A DNA stretch of 64,000 nucleotides, from NCBI GenBank assembly GCA_046294265.1, contig JBKBKC010000008.1, forward strand, positions 1 through 64,000. The letters are read 5' to 3'. The position numbers were made by a program, and so were the translations under genes. How positions within the stretch are numbered: position 1 is the stretch's first letter; every line of letters begins with the position of its first letter. Origin of the DNA: JBKBKC01 sp046294265 (GTDB taxonomy: Bacteria > Pseudomonadota > Alphaproteobacteria > Rhodobacterales > Rhodobacteraceae). Shown one piece after another: positions 36,723-45,356 of this stretch. The notes under the pieces are model-generated. The model was not told the DNA's origin and searched no databases. It worked only from the letters and a program-made list of their open reading frames with translations.

Positions 36723-37556
36723 TCAGTCCTGGGAATGGGCGATGGCATCCACCCGATCCTGCAACGCCAACCGTGACAGTTCGCGGACAGGCAGCGAGGT
36801 AAAGGCGATCATGCGGCGGCGAAGTTCGCCATAGACGCGCGCGAAGGCCAGCGCCTTTTCCGCCTCGGTCCCCTCGGCCTTGACCGGATCGGGCATGCCC
36901 CAATGCGCCGTGATCGGCTGGCCCGGCCAGGGCGGACAGGCTTCGTTCGCGGCCGCATCGCAGACGGTAAAGACGAAATCGAAGCGGGGTGCCCCCTCGC
37001 CCTGGAATTCGGAGATGTGTTTGGAGCGCATGCCCGTCACGTCATGGCCGTTGCGCGCAAGCACTTCGAGCGCGAAGGCGTTGAGTTCGGAGTGTGGGCG
37101 GGTGCCGGCGGAATAGGCCACAAAGCGGTCTTTACCCAGATCGCGCAACAGCGCTTCGGCAAAGATCGACCGGGCGGAGTTGCCCGAGCAGATGAACAGG
37201 GCGTTGAAAGGCGTATCCATGATGTCGGTCCTCAACCGTTCGGTGTTTTGTCCGGGCAAGAAGGGTTCGACCCGCCCGCGACAGCAATCGTCATAGAGGA
37301 AACCGATCAGCGCCCCGGCCTGCGCCGTCTCGGCCCGGTAAAGGATCATCCGGCCGTCCCTGCGCGCCGAGATCAGACCCGACGCCTCAAGGGCGGACAG
37401 ATGCACCGACAACGTCGAAGGCTTGACCCCCAGCACCTCTCCGATCTCGCCCGCGCGCACCGAACCGGGTGCCCTGCGCAGAAGAAGGCGCAGGATGTCC
37501 AGTCGTCCGGCGTGTCCGAGCGTGGCGAAGAGGTCCGCAGCCTGACTTGTTTCCAT
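36723..37556 (-). CDS. arsRC: ArsR regulator-ArsC arsenate reductase fusion
   Basis: 277 aa with two domains. Residues about 1-95 are an ArsR winged helix (GEIGEVLGVKPSTLSVHLSA) ending with a vicinal cysteine pair in YDDCCRGR, suited to bind As(III). Residues about 115-277 form a thioredoxin-coupled LMW-phosphatase-fold arsenate reductase: P-loop CSGNSARS (Cys-X5-Arg) and the resolving pair TVCDAAANEACP. It heads the operon arsRC-gap-arsJ. The start ATG at 37556 has almost no Shine-Dalgarno sequence. The fusion is known in proteobacteria. No ArsB or Acr3 arsenite pump is present here. Confidence 0.88.
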   Translation of the reverse strand: METSQAADLFATLGHAGRLDILRLLLRRAPGSVRAGEIGEVLGVKPSTLSVHLSALEASGLISARRDGRMILYRAETAQAGALIGFLYDDCCRGRVEPFLPGQNTERLRTDIMDTPFNALFICSGNSARSIFAEALLRDLGKDRFVAYSAGTRPHSELNAFALEVLARNGHDVTGMRSKHISEFQGEGAPRFDFVFTVCDAAANEACPPWPGQPITAHWGMPDPVKAEGTEAEKALAFARVYGELRRRMIAFTSLPVRELSRLALQDRVDAIAHSQD

Positions 37557-37578
37557 AATTCACGAATTACCGAATTGA
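37557..37578. promoter_or_regulatory. Putative ArsR operator
   Basis: AATTCACGAATT (near palindrome, 37557-37568) and a further GAATT at 37572-37576 abut the arsRC start codon. AT-rich repeated half-sites at the promoter are what ArsR repressors use; binding is inferred. Confidence 0.45.
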
Positions 37579-37710
37579 CGGCTGCGGGTCGAGTGAAGTT
37601 TTGATGAAGGTTTTGGCACAACGGGGCCGATGTGCTGCGCAAGGAGACGCCCATCAGGCCGCACGTCAACTTCAAGCCGGTCACTGCCGCCGGTCGCACA
37701 TTTTGCGATG

Positions 37711-37740
37711 AAAAGGCCGCCGCGTCGGATCGCAGCGGCC
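37711..37740 (-). terminator. Rho-independent terminator after gltA
   Basis: Leftward: GGCCGC-TGCG, loop, CGCGGCGGCC (one mismatch in ten) followed by TTTTC. It separates gltA from the arsenate operon. Confidence 0.65.
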
Positions 37741-37769
37741 TACGGTCTGGAATGCCGTGGGCGACCTTC

Positions 37770-39062
37770 TCAGCGCTGCGCCACGTCCACATAGTCGCGA
37801 TGCGCGGGGCCGATGTAGAGCTGGCGCGGCCGGCCGATCTTCTGGTTCTTGTCGGCGATCATTTCCTTCCACTGGCTGATCCAGCCGACCGTGCGCGACA
37901 GCGCAAAGATCGGCGTGAACATGGCCGTGGGGAACCCCATCGCGTCAAGGATGATGCCCGAATAGAAATCGACGTTGGGGTAGAGCTTTTTCGAGATGAA
38001 ATACTCATCCTCCAGCGCAATCCGCTCCAGCTCCTTGGCCACCTGAAGCGTGGGGTTGTTCTCGACCCCCAGCAGGCCCAGCACCTCGTCGGCGCTTTCC
38101 TTCATCACCTTGGCGCGCGGATCGAAGTTTTTATACACCCGGTGGCCGAACCCCATCAGGCGGAACGGATCGTCCTTGTCCTTGGCGCGCCGGATATATT
38201 CGGGGATGCGGTCCACCGTGCCGATCTCGCGCAGCATTTCCAGACAGGCCTGGTTTGCCCCGCCATGCGCGGGCCCCCAGAGGCAGGCGATGCCCGCCGC
38301 GATGCAGGCAAAGGGGTTGGCCCCCGATGAGCCCGCCAGCCGCACGGTCGAGGTGGAGGCGTTCTGCTCATGGTCGGCATGCAACAGCATGATCCGGTCC
38401 ATCGCCTTGGCGAGGATGGGCGAGGGCTCATACTCCTCGGCCGGGACGGAAAAGCACATGTGCAGAAAGTTCGCAGCATAATCGAGCTTGTTCTTCGGGT
38501 ACACGAAGGGCTGGCCGATGGAATACTTGTAGGCCATCGCGGCGATCGTGGGCAGTTTGGCGATCAGCCGGATCGCCGCCACCTCGCGCTGCCAGGGATC
38601 GGTGATGTCCGTTGAGTCGTGATAGAAGGCGCTCATCGCGCCCACGACGCCGACCATCGTGGCCATCGGATGGCTGTCGCGCCGGAACCCGCGGAAGAAG
38701 TAGTGCATCTGCTCATGCACCATCGTGTGCCGCGTCACGCGGAACATGAAATCGTCCAGCTGCGCCTTGCTGGGCAACTCGCCGTAGAGCAGCAGGAAGC
38801 AGGTCTCGAGAAAGCTCGAATGCGCCGCAAGCTGCTCGATGGGATAGCCGCGATACAAAAGCTCACCCTTGTCGCCGTCGATATAGGTGATCGTCGACTC
38901 GCAGGAGGCCGTCGAGGTGAAGCCCGGGTCATAGGTGAACACATCCGCCTGGGCATAGAGTTTGCCGATGTCGATCACATCGGGGCCCAGCACCGGCGAG
39001 TGCATCGGCAACTCGAAGCTCTTGTTGTCGAATGTCAGCGTTGCAGTCTTGGTCTCGGCCAT
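37770..39062 (-). CDS. gltA: Citrate synthase (type II)
   Basis: Condenses acetyl-CoA with oxaloacetate at the entry of the TCA cycle. 430 aa, the usual length of the hexameric Gram-negative type, with the catalytic histidine blocks ILHADHEQNASTSTVRLAGS and GFGHRVYKNFDPRAKVMK. The start follows AAGGGGA. Ends in a terminator. Confidence 0.96.
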   Translation of the reverse strand: MAETKTATLTFDNKSFELPMHSPVLGPDVIDIGKLYAQADVFTYDPGFTSTASCESTITYIDGDKGELLYRGYPIEQLAAHSSFLETCFLLLYGELPSKAQLDDFMFRVTRHTMVHEQMHYFFRGFRRDSHPMATMVGVVGAMSAFYHDSTDITDPWQREVAAIRLIAKLPTIAAMAYKYSIGQPFVYPKNKLDYAANFLHMCFSVPAEEYEPSPILAKAMDRIMLLHADHEQNASTSTVRLAGSSGANPFACIAAGIACLWGPAHGGANQACLEMLREIGTVDRIPEYIRRAKDKDDPFRLMGFGHRVYKNFDPRAKVMKESADEVLGLLGVENNPTLQVAKELERIALEDEYFISKKLYPNVDFYSGIILDAMGFPTAMFTPIFALSRTVGWISQWKEMIADKNQKIGRPRQLYIGPAHRDYVDVAQR

Positions 39063-39144
39063 GGTCCATCCCCTTCATCGTGTCCGCGCCCGTCCGGCCC
39101 CGATGGCCGAAGGTGATCCGTCTCGCGCGGCCCAGGGGACGGCG

Positions 39145-40563
39145 CTATGCCGCCGCATCCTCCAGCCGCGCCACTGTCTCGTCCCGCCCGATAACCAGCA
39201 TCATGTCATAGACGCTGGGGGTCACCGTGCGCCCCGCAAGTGCCGCGCGCAGGGGGGCGGCCAGCTTGCCAAAACCGATCCCGTGCGCGGCGGCCGCAGC
39301 GGTCAGAATGGCCTCGATCCCGTCTTTCGTCCACTGAGCATTTTGCAGTTGCGGCGTCAAGGATTTCAGTATGCCACGGGATACCGAGTCCAGTGCAGCC
39401 ACCGCCTGACGGTCTGGCTCGACAGGCCGAGAAATCAAGGCAAAATGCGCCTTATCAACAAGTTCCGACAAGGTTTTCGATCGCTCCTTGACACTCGGCA
39501 GCGCCCGCCGCAGCCGGTCAAGCTGCCACTCCGTCAGGGCAGGCTTTTCCGCTGCCGCAAGGAAACCCTGCAACTCACGCAGCAGTGCAGCGTCATCCAT
39601 GGCCGCGATATGCTGCCCGCAAACATGCTCCAGCTTCTTGAAATCCAGTCGGGCGGGCGCGCGCCCGATGCCCTCCAGACCGAACCATTCACGGGCCTGC
39701 GCGTCGCTGAACACCTCGTCGTCGCCATGGCTCCAGCCCAGACGCGCCAGATAGTTGCGCATGCCGGCCGCGGGGTAGCCCAGGGCCTGGTAGTCGCCCA
39801 CGGCGGTCGCCCCATGGCGTTTGGACAGCTTCTTGCCGTCCGGCCCATGGATAAGCGGGATATGCGCCCAGACGGGGACCGGCCAGCCCATGGCGTCATA
39901 GACCATCTGCTGGCGCGCGGCGTTGTTCAGGTGGTCGTCCCCCCGGATCACATGCGTAACGCCCATGTCATGGTCATCGACGACCACGGCCAGCATGTAG
40001 GTCGGTGTGCCGTCCGAACGTAACACAACCATGTCGTCCAGCTGATCGTTGCCGAACCGCACCTGGCCCTGCACGGCATCCTCGACCACCGTCTCGCCGC
40101 CGCGCGGGGCCTTCATGCGGATGGCAAAGGGCGCTTCGGGGCGGGTCGCGGGGTCGGCGTCGCGCCAGGGGCTGTGGAAGAGGGTGGACCGCCCCTCGGC
40201 CCGCGCGGCCTCGCGGAAGGCCTCGATCTCGGCCGGTGTGGCAAAGCACCGGTAGGCCGCGCCGCGCGCCAGCATCTCATGCGCCACCTCGGCATGGCGG
40301 TCCTTGCGCGCGAACTGGCTGACGGCCTCGCCGTCCCAGTCGAGGCCCAGCCAGGTAAGCCCCTTCAGGATCGCCTCGGTCGCCGCAGGTGTGGAGCGTT
40401 CGCGGTCGGTATCCTCGATCCGCAGCAGGAACCGCCCGCCCCGCCCCCGCGCGAAAAGCCAGTTGAACAGCGCCGTGCGCCCGCCGCCGATATGCAGATC
40501 GCCGGTGGGCGAGGGCGCAAAGCGCGTCACGACCGGGCGGGGGGTGGTCTGGTCCTGTGGCAT
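39145..40563 (-). CDS. gltX: Glutamyl-tRNA synthetase
   Basis: Charges tRNA-Glu. 472 aa class I synthetase with the HIGH-type motif FAPSPTGDLHIGGGRTALFN and the KMSKS-type GKKLSKRHGA. The start at 40563 is placed so that the catalytic motif begins about 15 residues in; the frame extends further upstream without support. Divergent from comEC and 82 bp downstream of where gltA begins. Confidence 0.95.
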   Translation of the reverse strand: MPQDQTTPRPVVTRFAPSPTGDLHIGGGRTALFNWLFARGRGGRFLLRIEDTDRERSTPAATEAILKGLTWLGLDWDGEAVSQFARKDRHAEVAHEMLARGAAYRCFATPAEIEAFREAARAEGRSTLFHSPWRDADPATRPEAPFAIRMKAPRGGETVVEDAVQGQVRFGNDQLDDMVVLRSDGTPTYMLAVVVDDHDMGVTHVIRGDDHLNNAARQQMVYDAMGWPVPVWAHIPLIHGPDGKKLSKRHGATAVGDYQALGYPAAGMRNYLARLGWSHGDDEVFSDAQAREWFGLEGIGRAPARLDFKKLEHVCGQHIAAMDDAALLRELQGFLAAAEKPALTEWQLDRLRRALPSVKERSKTLSELVDKAHFALISRPVEPDRQAVAALDSVSRGILKSLTPQLQNAQWTKDGIEAILTAAAAAHGIGFGKLAAPLRAALAGRTVTPSVYDMMLVIGRDETVARLEDAAA

Positions 40564-40673
40564 CTTGCTGTTCCCGATCCGCTGCGGCGGTCTCTGGCCG
40601 ATGTTAACCTTTCGGAAACCATGGCCTGCGTAGCTTTGGCGCCTGTCTAGGCAAATGCGGGGGCAAGAACAAG

Positions 40674-42818
40674 GTGGCGGCCCCGGGGATGGCACGGGCG
40701 GCAGGGCTGACTGCGGGGGTATTGCCCTTTGCGCGGCTGCGGGCGGCTGTCTCGGACGCCATGGCGCAGGCGCGCGGGCACCTCTTTCCCTTCGTGCCGG
40801 TGCTGATCGGCTGCGGCGTGGGGGCCTGGTTCGCCCTGCCCTCCGATCCGCCGGTGCCGGTGCTGGCGGCGGTGGCGATGGCCTGCCTTGTCGCTGCGGC
40901 CCTCGCGCTGCGGGGGAGCGAGACGGTGCAGCCGCTGTCGCTGGCTGCCTGCTGCCTTGCCGCGGGCTTCCTCGCGGCTGAGACGCGCGCGACGCTCGTG
41001 GATGCGCCCCGCCTTGAGTTTCGCTATTACGGCCCGGTGCAGGGCCGCATCCTGGCCATCGACCGCTCGCAATCGGACCGCACGCGGCTGACGCTGGACC
41101 GGGTGGTGCTGGCCGATACGCTCCCCTCCCGCACCCCCGCCCGCGTCCGCGTGTCGCTGCACGGCGCGGCCGAAGGGCATGTCGCGCTGGATCCGGGGCA
41201 GGTGGTGATCCTGACCGGGCATCTGGCGGCGCCCGAGGGGCCGGTCGAACCGGGCGGGTTCGATTTCCGCCGCATGGCCTGGTTCGACCGGCTGGGGGCG
41301 GTCGGCTATACCCGCACGCCGGTCCTTCTGTGGCAGGAGGCGGCCCCGGACGAGGCGCGCGTCACCCGCCTGCGCGCGGCCATCCGCCGCGCGGTCGAGG
41401 CGCGCATCCCCGGCGATCCCGGGGCCTTTGCCGCCGCCCTGATGACGGGCGACCGCGCGGGCATCTCGCCCGCCGCCCTGCAATCCCTGCGCGACTCGAA
41501 TCTCGCGCATCTTCTGGCAATCTCGGGCCTGCACATGGGCCTGCTTGCGGCCTTTGTCTTTGCGGCGGTGCGTTACGGTCTGGCGCTGGTGCCGCCGCTG
41601 GCGCTGCGGGTGCCGGGCAAAAAGGTGGCGGCGCTGGTGGCGCTGGGGGCCGGCGGGTTCTACCTGGTGCTGTCGGGCGGCAATGTCGCGACCGAGCGTG
41701 CCTATGTCATGGTGGCGGTGATGCTGACGGCGGTGCTGTTCGACCGCCGCGCGCTGTCGCTGCGGTCGGTCGCGATGGCCGCGACCGTGATCCTGCTCGC
41801 GCAGCCCGAGACGCTGACCGAGCCGGGGTTCCAGATGTCCTTTGCCGCGACGGTGGTGCTGATCGCGGGGTTCGGGGCGATGGCGGCGCAGGGGGTGACA
41901 CGGCGGCTGCCGCGCTGGGTCGCACCGCTGGCGATGCTGGTGGCCTCGTCCGCGCTGGCGGGGCTGGCGACGGCGCCGGTGGCGGCGGCGCATTTCAACC
42001 GGATGGCGGATTACGGCCTTCTGGCCAATACGCTGGCGGTGCCGGTGATGGGCCTGATGGTGATGCCTGCGGCGGTGGCGGCGGCGGTGCTGTCACCGGT
42101 GGGCGGGGAGGGCCTCGCGCTGGCGGCGATGGAACTGGGCACGCGCTGGATCCTCGGCGTCGCGGCCTGGGTCGCGGGGCTGGAGGGGGCGGTGACCACG
42201 ATCCCGGCCCCCGCGCCCGCCGTGCTGCCGCTGATGGCGCTGGGGGCGCTCTGGGTGATCCTCTGGCCCGGCTGGCCGCGCCTTCTGGGGCTGGCGTCGA
42301 TGGTGATCGGCATCGGCCTCTGGGCCATTGTCGAACGGCCTGCGCTCCTGATCTCGGCCGATGGGGCCCTGTCCGGCGTGATGACCGATGGCGGTCGCGC
42401 CCTGTCCACGGACCGGGGCGCAGGCTTTGCCGCCCGGCAATGGCTGGAGAATGACGGCGATCCCGCCACCCCGGCGCGCGCCGCCGCCCGCATGGCCTAC
42501 TCCGGCCCGCCTGCCGCGCGCAGTGTCTGGCTGGGCGACTGGCGGGTGGTCCATCTGAAGGGGAAGGGGGCAGTGGACGCCTTTCCGGCAGCCTGTGCAG
42601 GCGCGGACCTTGTGATCATCGCCGCCCGCATGCCCGCGCCCAACGGCCCTTGCCGGGTGATCGACCTTGCGCTGTTGTCGGCGACCGGCGCCCTCGCCCT
42701 GCATCTCGACCCGACCGGCGCCCTCCGCATGATCCCCTCGAACACAGGCCAGCGACGCTGGTCGAAACGCCACACACCCCCGCCCCCGCCCGCCCCCCTG
42801 ATGCGGATTGGCGGCTGA
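40674..42818 (+). CDS. comEC: ComEC/Rec2 DNA uptake channel
   Basis: Inner-membrane channel for single-stranded DNA uptake. The 714-aa protein has an N-terminal DUF4131 region with OB-like fold (about 30-220) and a multi-helix competence domain (about 230-510) with the hallmark NLAHLLAISGLHMGLLAA. The C-terminal 180 residues lack the HxHxDH motif of the beta-lactamase-like nuclease found in longer ComEC proteins. The start is GTG at 40674. In R. capsulatus ComEC is needed to receive gene transfer agent DNA. Confidence 0.85.
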   Translation: MAAPGMARAAGLTAGVLPFARLRAAVSDAMAQARGHLFPFVPVLIGCGVGAWFALPSDPPVPVLAAVAMACLVAAALALRGSETVQPLSLAACCLAAGFLAAETRATLVDAPRLEFRYYGPVQGRILAIDRSQSDRTRLTLDRVVLADTLPSRTPARVRVSLHGAAEGHVALDPGQVVILTGHLAAPEGPVEPGGFDFRRMAWFDRLGAVGYTRTPVLLWQEAAPDEARVTRLRAAIRRAVEARIPGDPGAFAAALMTGDRAGISPAALQSLRDSNLAHLLAISGLHMGLLAAFVFAAVRYGLALVPPLALRVPGKKVAALVALGAGGFYLVLSGGNVATERAYVMVAVMLTAVLFDRRALSLRSVAMAATVILLAQPETLTEPGFQMSFAATVVLIAGFGAMAAQGVTRRLPRWVAPLAMLVASSALAGLATAPVAAAHFNRMADYGLLANTLAVPVMGLMVMPAAVAAAVLSPVGGEGLALAAMELGTRWILGVAAWVAGLEGAVTTIPAPAPAVLPLMALGALWVILWPGWPRLLGLASMVIGIGLWAIVERPALLISADGALSGVMTDGGRALSTDRGAGFAARQWLENDGDPATPARAAARMAYSGPPAARSVWLGDWRVVHLKGKGAVDAFPAACAGADLVIIAARMPAPNGPCRVIDLALLSATGALALHLDPTGALRMIPSNTGQRRWSKRHTPPPPPAPLMRIGG

Positions 42819-42843
42819 CCCAAAGGCGTTCTCTTGATCTCTC

Positions 42844-42886
42844 CTTGATCCAAATACCCCGGGGTCCGGGGCAGCGCCCCGGGCGT
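42844..42886. terminator. Terminator-like repeat, copy B
   Basis: Between convergent comEC and lexA: CTTGATCCAAATACC then CCGGGGTCCGGGGCAGCGCCCCGG, nearly identical to the copy at 10541-10587. The stem can terminate both genes. Confidence 0.6.
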
Positions 42887-42903
42887 GCCGACCGCAGGAC
42901 GCC

Positions 42904-43623
42904 TCAGTAGCTGCGGATCAGCCCCACCAGCCGACCCTGCACCTTGACCTTGTGATCGGGCAGCACACGCGTCTCATAGGCCGGGTTCGCCGCCTCCAGC
43001 GCGATCATGCCGCCCCGGCGGCGGAACCGCTTCAGCGTGGCTTCGTGATCCTCGACCAGTGCAACCACGATATCGCCGTTCTCGGCGGTGGATTGCTCGC
43101 GGATCACCACGATGTCGCCGTCGTTGATCCCGGCCTCGATCATCGAGTCGCCCTTGACCTCCAGCGCATAGTGGTTGCCGCGCCCCGAGAGCATCGCGCC
43201 CGGAACCGCGATGTGCTGCGATCCGTCCTGGATGGCCTCGATGGGCACCCCGGCCGCGATGCGGCCCATCACGGGCAGGTCCATGGCGTCGATCGCCTCG
43301 ACCCGCATCGCGCCCTTGGGGGCGGCGGGGCGGTCGCCCGCGATCACCCGGGGGGTGAAGGCCGGGGCGGGCGGGAAGCTGCGGGGGGTATAGCCCGCCC
43401 GCTCCATCGCCTCGGGCAGTTTCACGATCTCCAGCGCCCGCGCCCGATGCGCCAAGCGGCGGATGAATCCGCGTTCCTCCAGCGCCGTGATCAGCCGGTG
43501 GATGCCCGATTTCGACCGCAGGTCGAGCGCGTCCTTCATTTCGTCGAACGAGGGCGGCACCCCGTCGGCATCCATCCGCTGTCGAATGAAATCCAAGAGT
43601 TCCAGTTGCTTGCGTGTCAGCAT
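42904..43623 (-). CDS. lexA: SOS repressor LexA
   Basis: 239 aa. N-terminal winged helix (KQLELLDFIRQRMDADGVPP, then SKSGIHRLITALEERG), self-cleavage site Ala-Gly in GRIAAGVPIEA, catalytic Ser in GDSMIEAGI and Lys in VALVEDHEATLKRF region. RecA filaments trigger its autocleavage. Three in-phase GTTC half-sites lie 32-57 bp upstream. The start ATG lies at the end of the trp-moa-moe run, but with its own control region. Confidence 0.95.
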   Translation of the reverse strand: MLTRKQLELLDFIRQRMDADGVPPSFDEMKDALDLRSKSGIHRLITALEERGFIRRLAHRARALEIVKLPEAMERAGYTPRSFPPAPAFTPRVIAGDRPAAPKGAMRVEAIDAMDLPVMGRIAAGVPIEAIQDGSQHIAVPGAMLSGRGNHYALEVKGDSMIEAGINDGDIVVIREQSTAENGDIVVALVEDHEATLKRFRRRGGMIALEAANPAYETRVLPDHKVKVQGRLVGLIRSY

Positions 43624-43654
43624 CGACCTTGACCTCCGGCAGGTGGCGAAACGG

Positions 43655-43680
43655 GTTCGCCTCTTGTTCTGCCCGTGTTC
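43655..43680 (-). promoter_or_regulatory. Triple SOS half-sites at lexA
   Basis: GTTC at 43655-43658, 43666-43669 and 43677-43680, each separated by exactly 7 bases, forming two overlapping GTTC-N7-GTTC boxes upstream of lexA. This is the LexA operator of Rhodobacter-type alphaproteobacteria and implies autorepression. Confidence 0.82.
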
Positions 43681-43704
43681 GTGCTTTGTGTCAAGCCTGT
43701 CGCA

Positions 43705-44883
43705 TCACAGCGGCAGATAGGTCACAGTCTCGCCCGCCCGTCGCGGCCCGTCTCCCATGGGGCGGATCAGCAGGGCCTCCGCTTCGGCCAGCACCGACAG
43801 GAGCGACGAGTCCTGTCGGGCCAGGGCCTCGATCCGGGGCAGCCCGTCGCCCGAAGTCAGACCTGCGCGCATGTAGTGGGTGCGCGGGCCGGTGGGGCCG
43901 GTGTCAGCGGCCAGGGTCGCGCGGCGAGGCCGGGGCAGGGGGGCGGGGTCGCCCTGCAGGGCGCGGATCAGGGGCAACATAAAGACCTGCCCGCAAACCA
44001 TTGCTGAAACGGGATTTCCCGGCAGCCCGATCATCGCCGCTCCCATCAGGTTCCCGGCCATCAAGGGCTTGCCCGGCCGCATCGAGACGCGGTGGAAGGC
44101 AGGCGCCATCCCGAGGTCCGCCGCCACCCGCGCCACAAGGTCGTGATCGCCCACCGAGGCCCCGCCCGTGGTCACGATCAGATCCGCCCCTTCCGCGAGC
44201 CGCAGGACGGCGGTAAGTTCCGCCAGACTGTCGCGCGCGATCGGCAACAGCCGCACCTCCGCCCCCTCGGCTTCGGCCATCGCGCGCAGGGCGATGCCGT
44301 TCGATGCGGTGATCTGGTCGTCGCGGGGCACCTCGCCGGGGGACACAAGCTCATCGCCGGTCGAGATCACGGCGACCACGGGGCGGCGGATGGCGGGCAC
44401 CTCAGCCACGTTCATCGCTGCCAGCAGCGCCAGGTCGGCGGGGCGCAGGCGGCGCGGCGTCATGGTCCAGCCCCGCGGGATGTCCTGCCCCGCGGCGCGG
44501 ATATGGCGCGCTGTGTCGTGGCCGGCCCTGACGGTCACGGTCTCGCCGTGAGGCTCGGCATCCTCCTGGATCAGCACGGCCTCGGCCCCCTCGGGCACCG
44601 GCGCGCCGGTAAAGATGCGCAGCGCCTCGCCCGGCTGCAGGCGGCCCCGCCAGCGCCCACCGGCCGCCGCCGTTCCCACCACGCGGAACCGCGCGCCAGC
44701 CGTCACCCGCCCTGCCACCGCATAGCCATCCATGGCCGAGGCGGCGAAGGGCGGCTGGTCGCGCGCAGCCACCACCGGGGCGGCCAGCCATCGGCCCGCC
44801 GCGCGCGCCAGCGGGACCATTTCAGCGGGCAGGGGACGGGCCAGCGCGAGGATGCGCGCCTGCGCCTCTTCGACCGTGATCAT
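43705..44883 (-). CDS. moeA: Molybdopterin molybdotransferase
   Basis: Inserts molybdenum into the pterin cofactor. 392 aa with the four-domain MoeA layout: FAASAMDGYAV near residue 50, the catalytic MoCF-like domain with STGDELVSPGE and TTGGASVGDHD, and a C-terminal beta-barrel. The start overlaps the moaC stop (ATGA). Confidence 0.93.
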   Translation of the reverse strand: MITVEEAQARILALARPLPAEMVPLARAAGRWLAAPVVAARDQPPFAASAMDGYAVAGRVTAGARFRVVGTAAAGGRWRGRLQPGEALRIFTGAPVPEGAEAVLIQEDAEPHGETVTVRAGHDTARHIRAAGQDIPRGWTMTPRRLRPADLALLAAMNVAEVPAIRRPVVAVISTGDELVSPGEVPRDDQITASNGIALRAMAEAEGAEVRLLPIARDSLAELTAVLRLAEGADLIVTTGGASVGDHDLVARVAADLGMAPAFHRVSMRPGKPLMAGNLMGAAMIGLPGNPVSAMVCGQVFMLPLIRALQGDPAPLPRPRRATLAADTGPTGPRTHYMRAGLTSGDGLPRIEALARQDSSLLSVLAEAEALLIRPMGDGPRRAGETVTYLPL

Positions 44884-45356
44884 GGGGCCTCGAACCGGCC
44901 CGACTTGCCACCCTCTTTCAGCACCAGCCGGATGCCGTCGATCACCATGCCCTTTTCCACCGCCTTCACCATGTCGTAGATCGTCAGGCAGGCCACCGAC
45001 ACGGCGGTCAGCGCCTCCATCTCCACCCCCGTCTGGCCTCCGGTCTTGACCGTGGCCTCGACCGTGACGCCCGGCAGGTCGGGGTCGCAGGCGAGATCCA
45101 GCGCGACCTTGGTGACGGGCAGCGGATGGCAGAGCGGGATAAGGTCGGCCGTCCGCTTGGCCGCCATGATGCCCGCCAGCCGCGCCACCGCCAGCACGTC
45201 GCCCTTTTTCGCCCGGCCCTCGGAGATCAGCGCCAGCGTCTGTGCCGACATCCGCACCTGACCCCGCGCCACCGCCAGCCGGTCGGTCACGGGCTTCTCC
45301 GACACATCGACCATATGCGCGTGGCCCGCGCCGTCGAAATGCGTGAGGCCGGTCAT
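44880..45356 (-). CDS. moaC: Cyclic pyranopterin monophosphate synthase
   Basis: Acts with MoaA to form cPMP, the first molybdenum cofactor precursor. 158 aa with DVSEKPVTDRLAVARG at the N-terminus and the conserved LIPLCHPLPVTKV and GVEMEALTAVSVA blocks. The ATG at 45356 overlaps the trpC stop; a GTG one codon upstream is an alternative. Co-transcribed with trpC and moeA. Confidence 0.94.
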   Translation of the reverse strand: MTGLTHFDGAGHAHMVDVSEKPVTDRLAVARGQVRMSAQTLALISEGRAKKGDVLAVARLAGIMAAKRTADLIPLCHPLPVTKVALDLACDPDLPGVTVEATVKTGGQTGVEMEALTAVSVACLTIYDMVKAVEKGMVIDGIRLVLKEGGKSGRFEAP

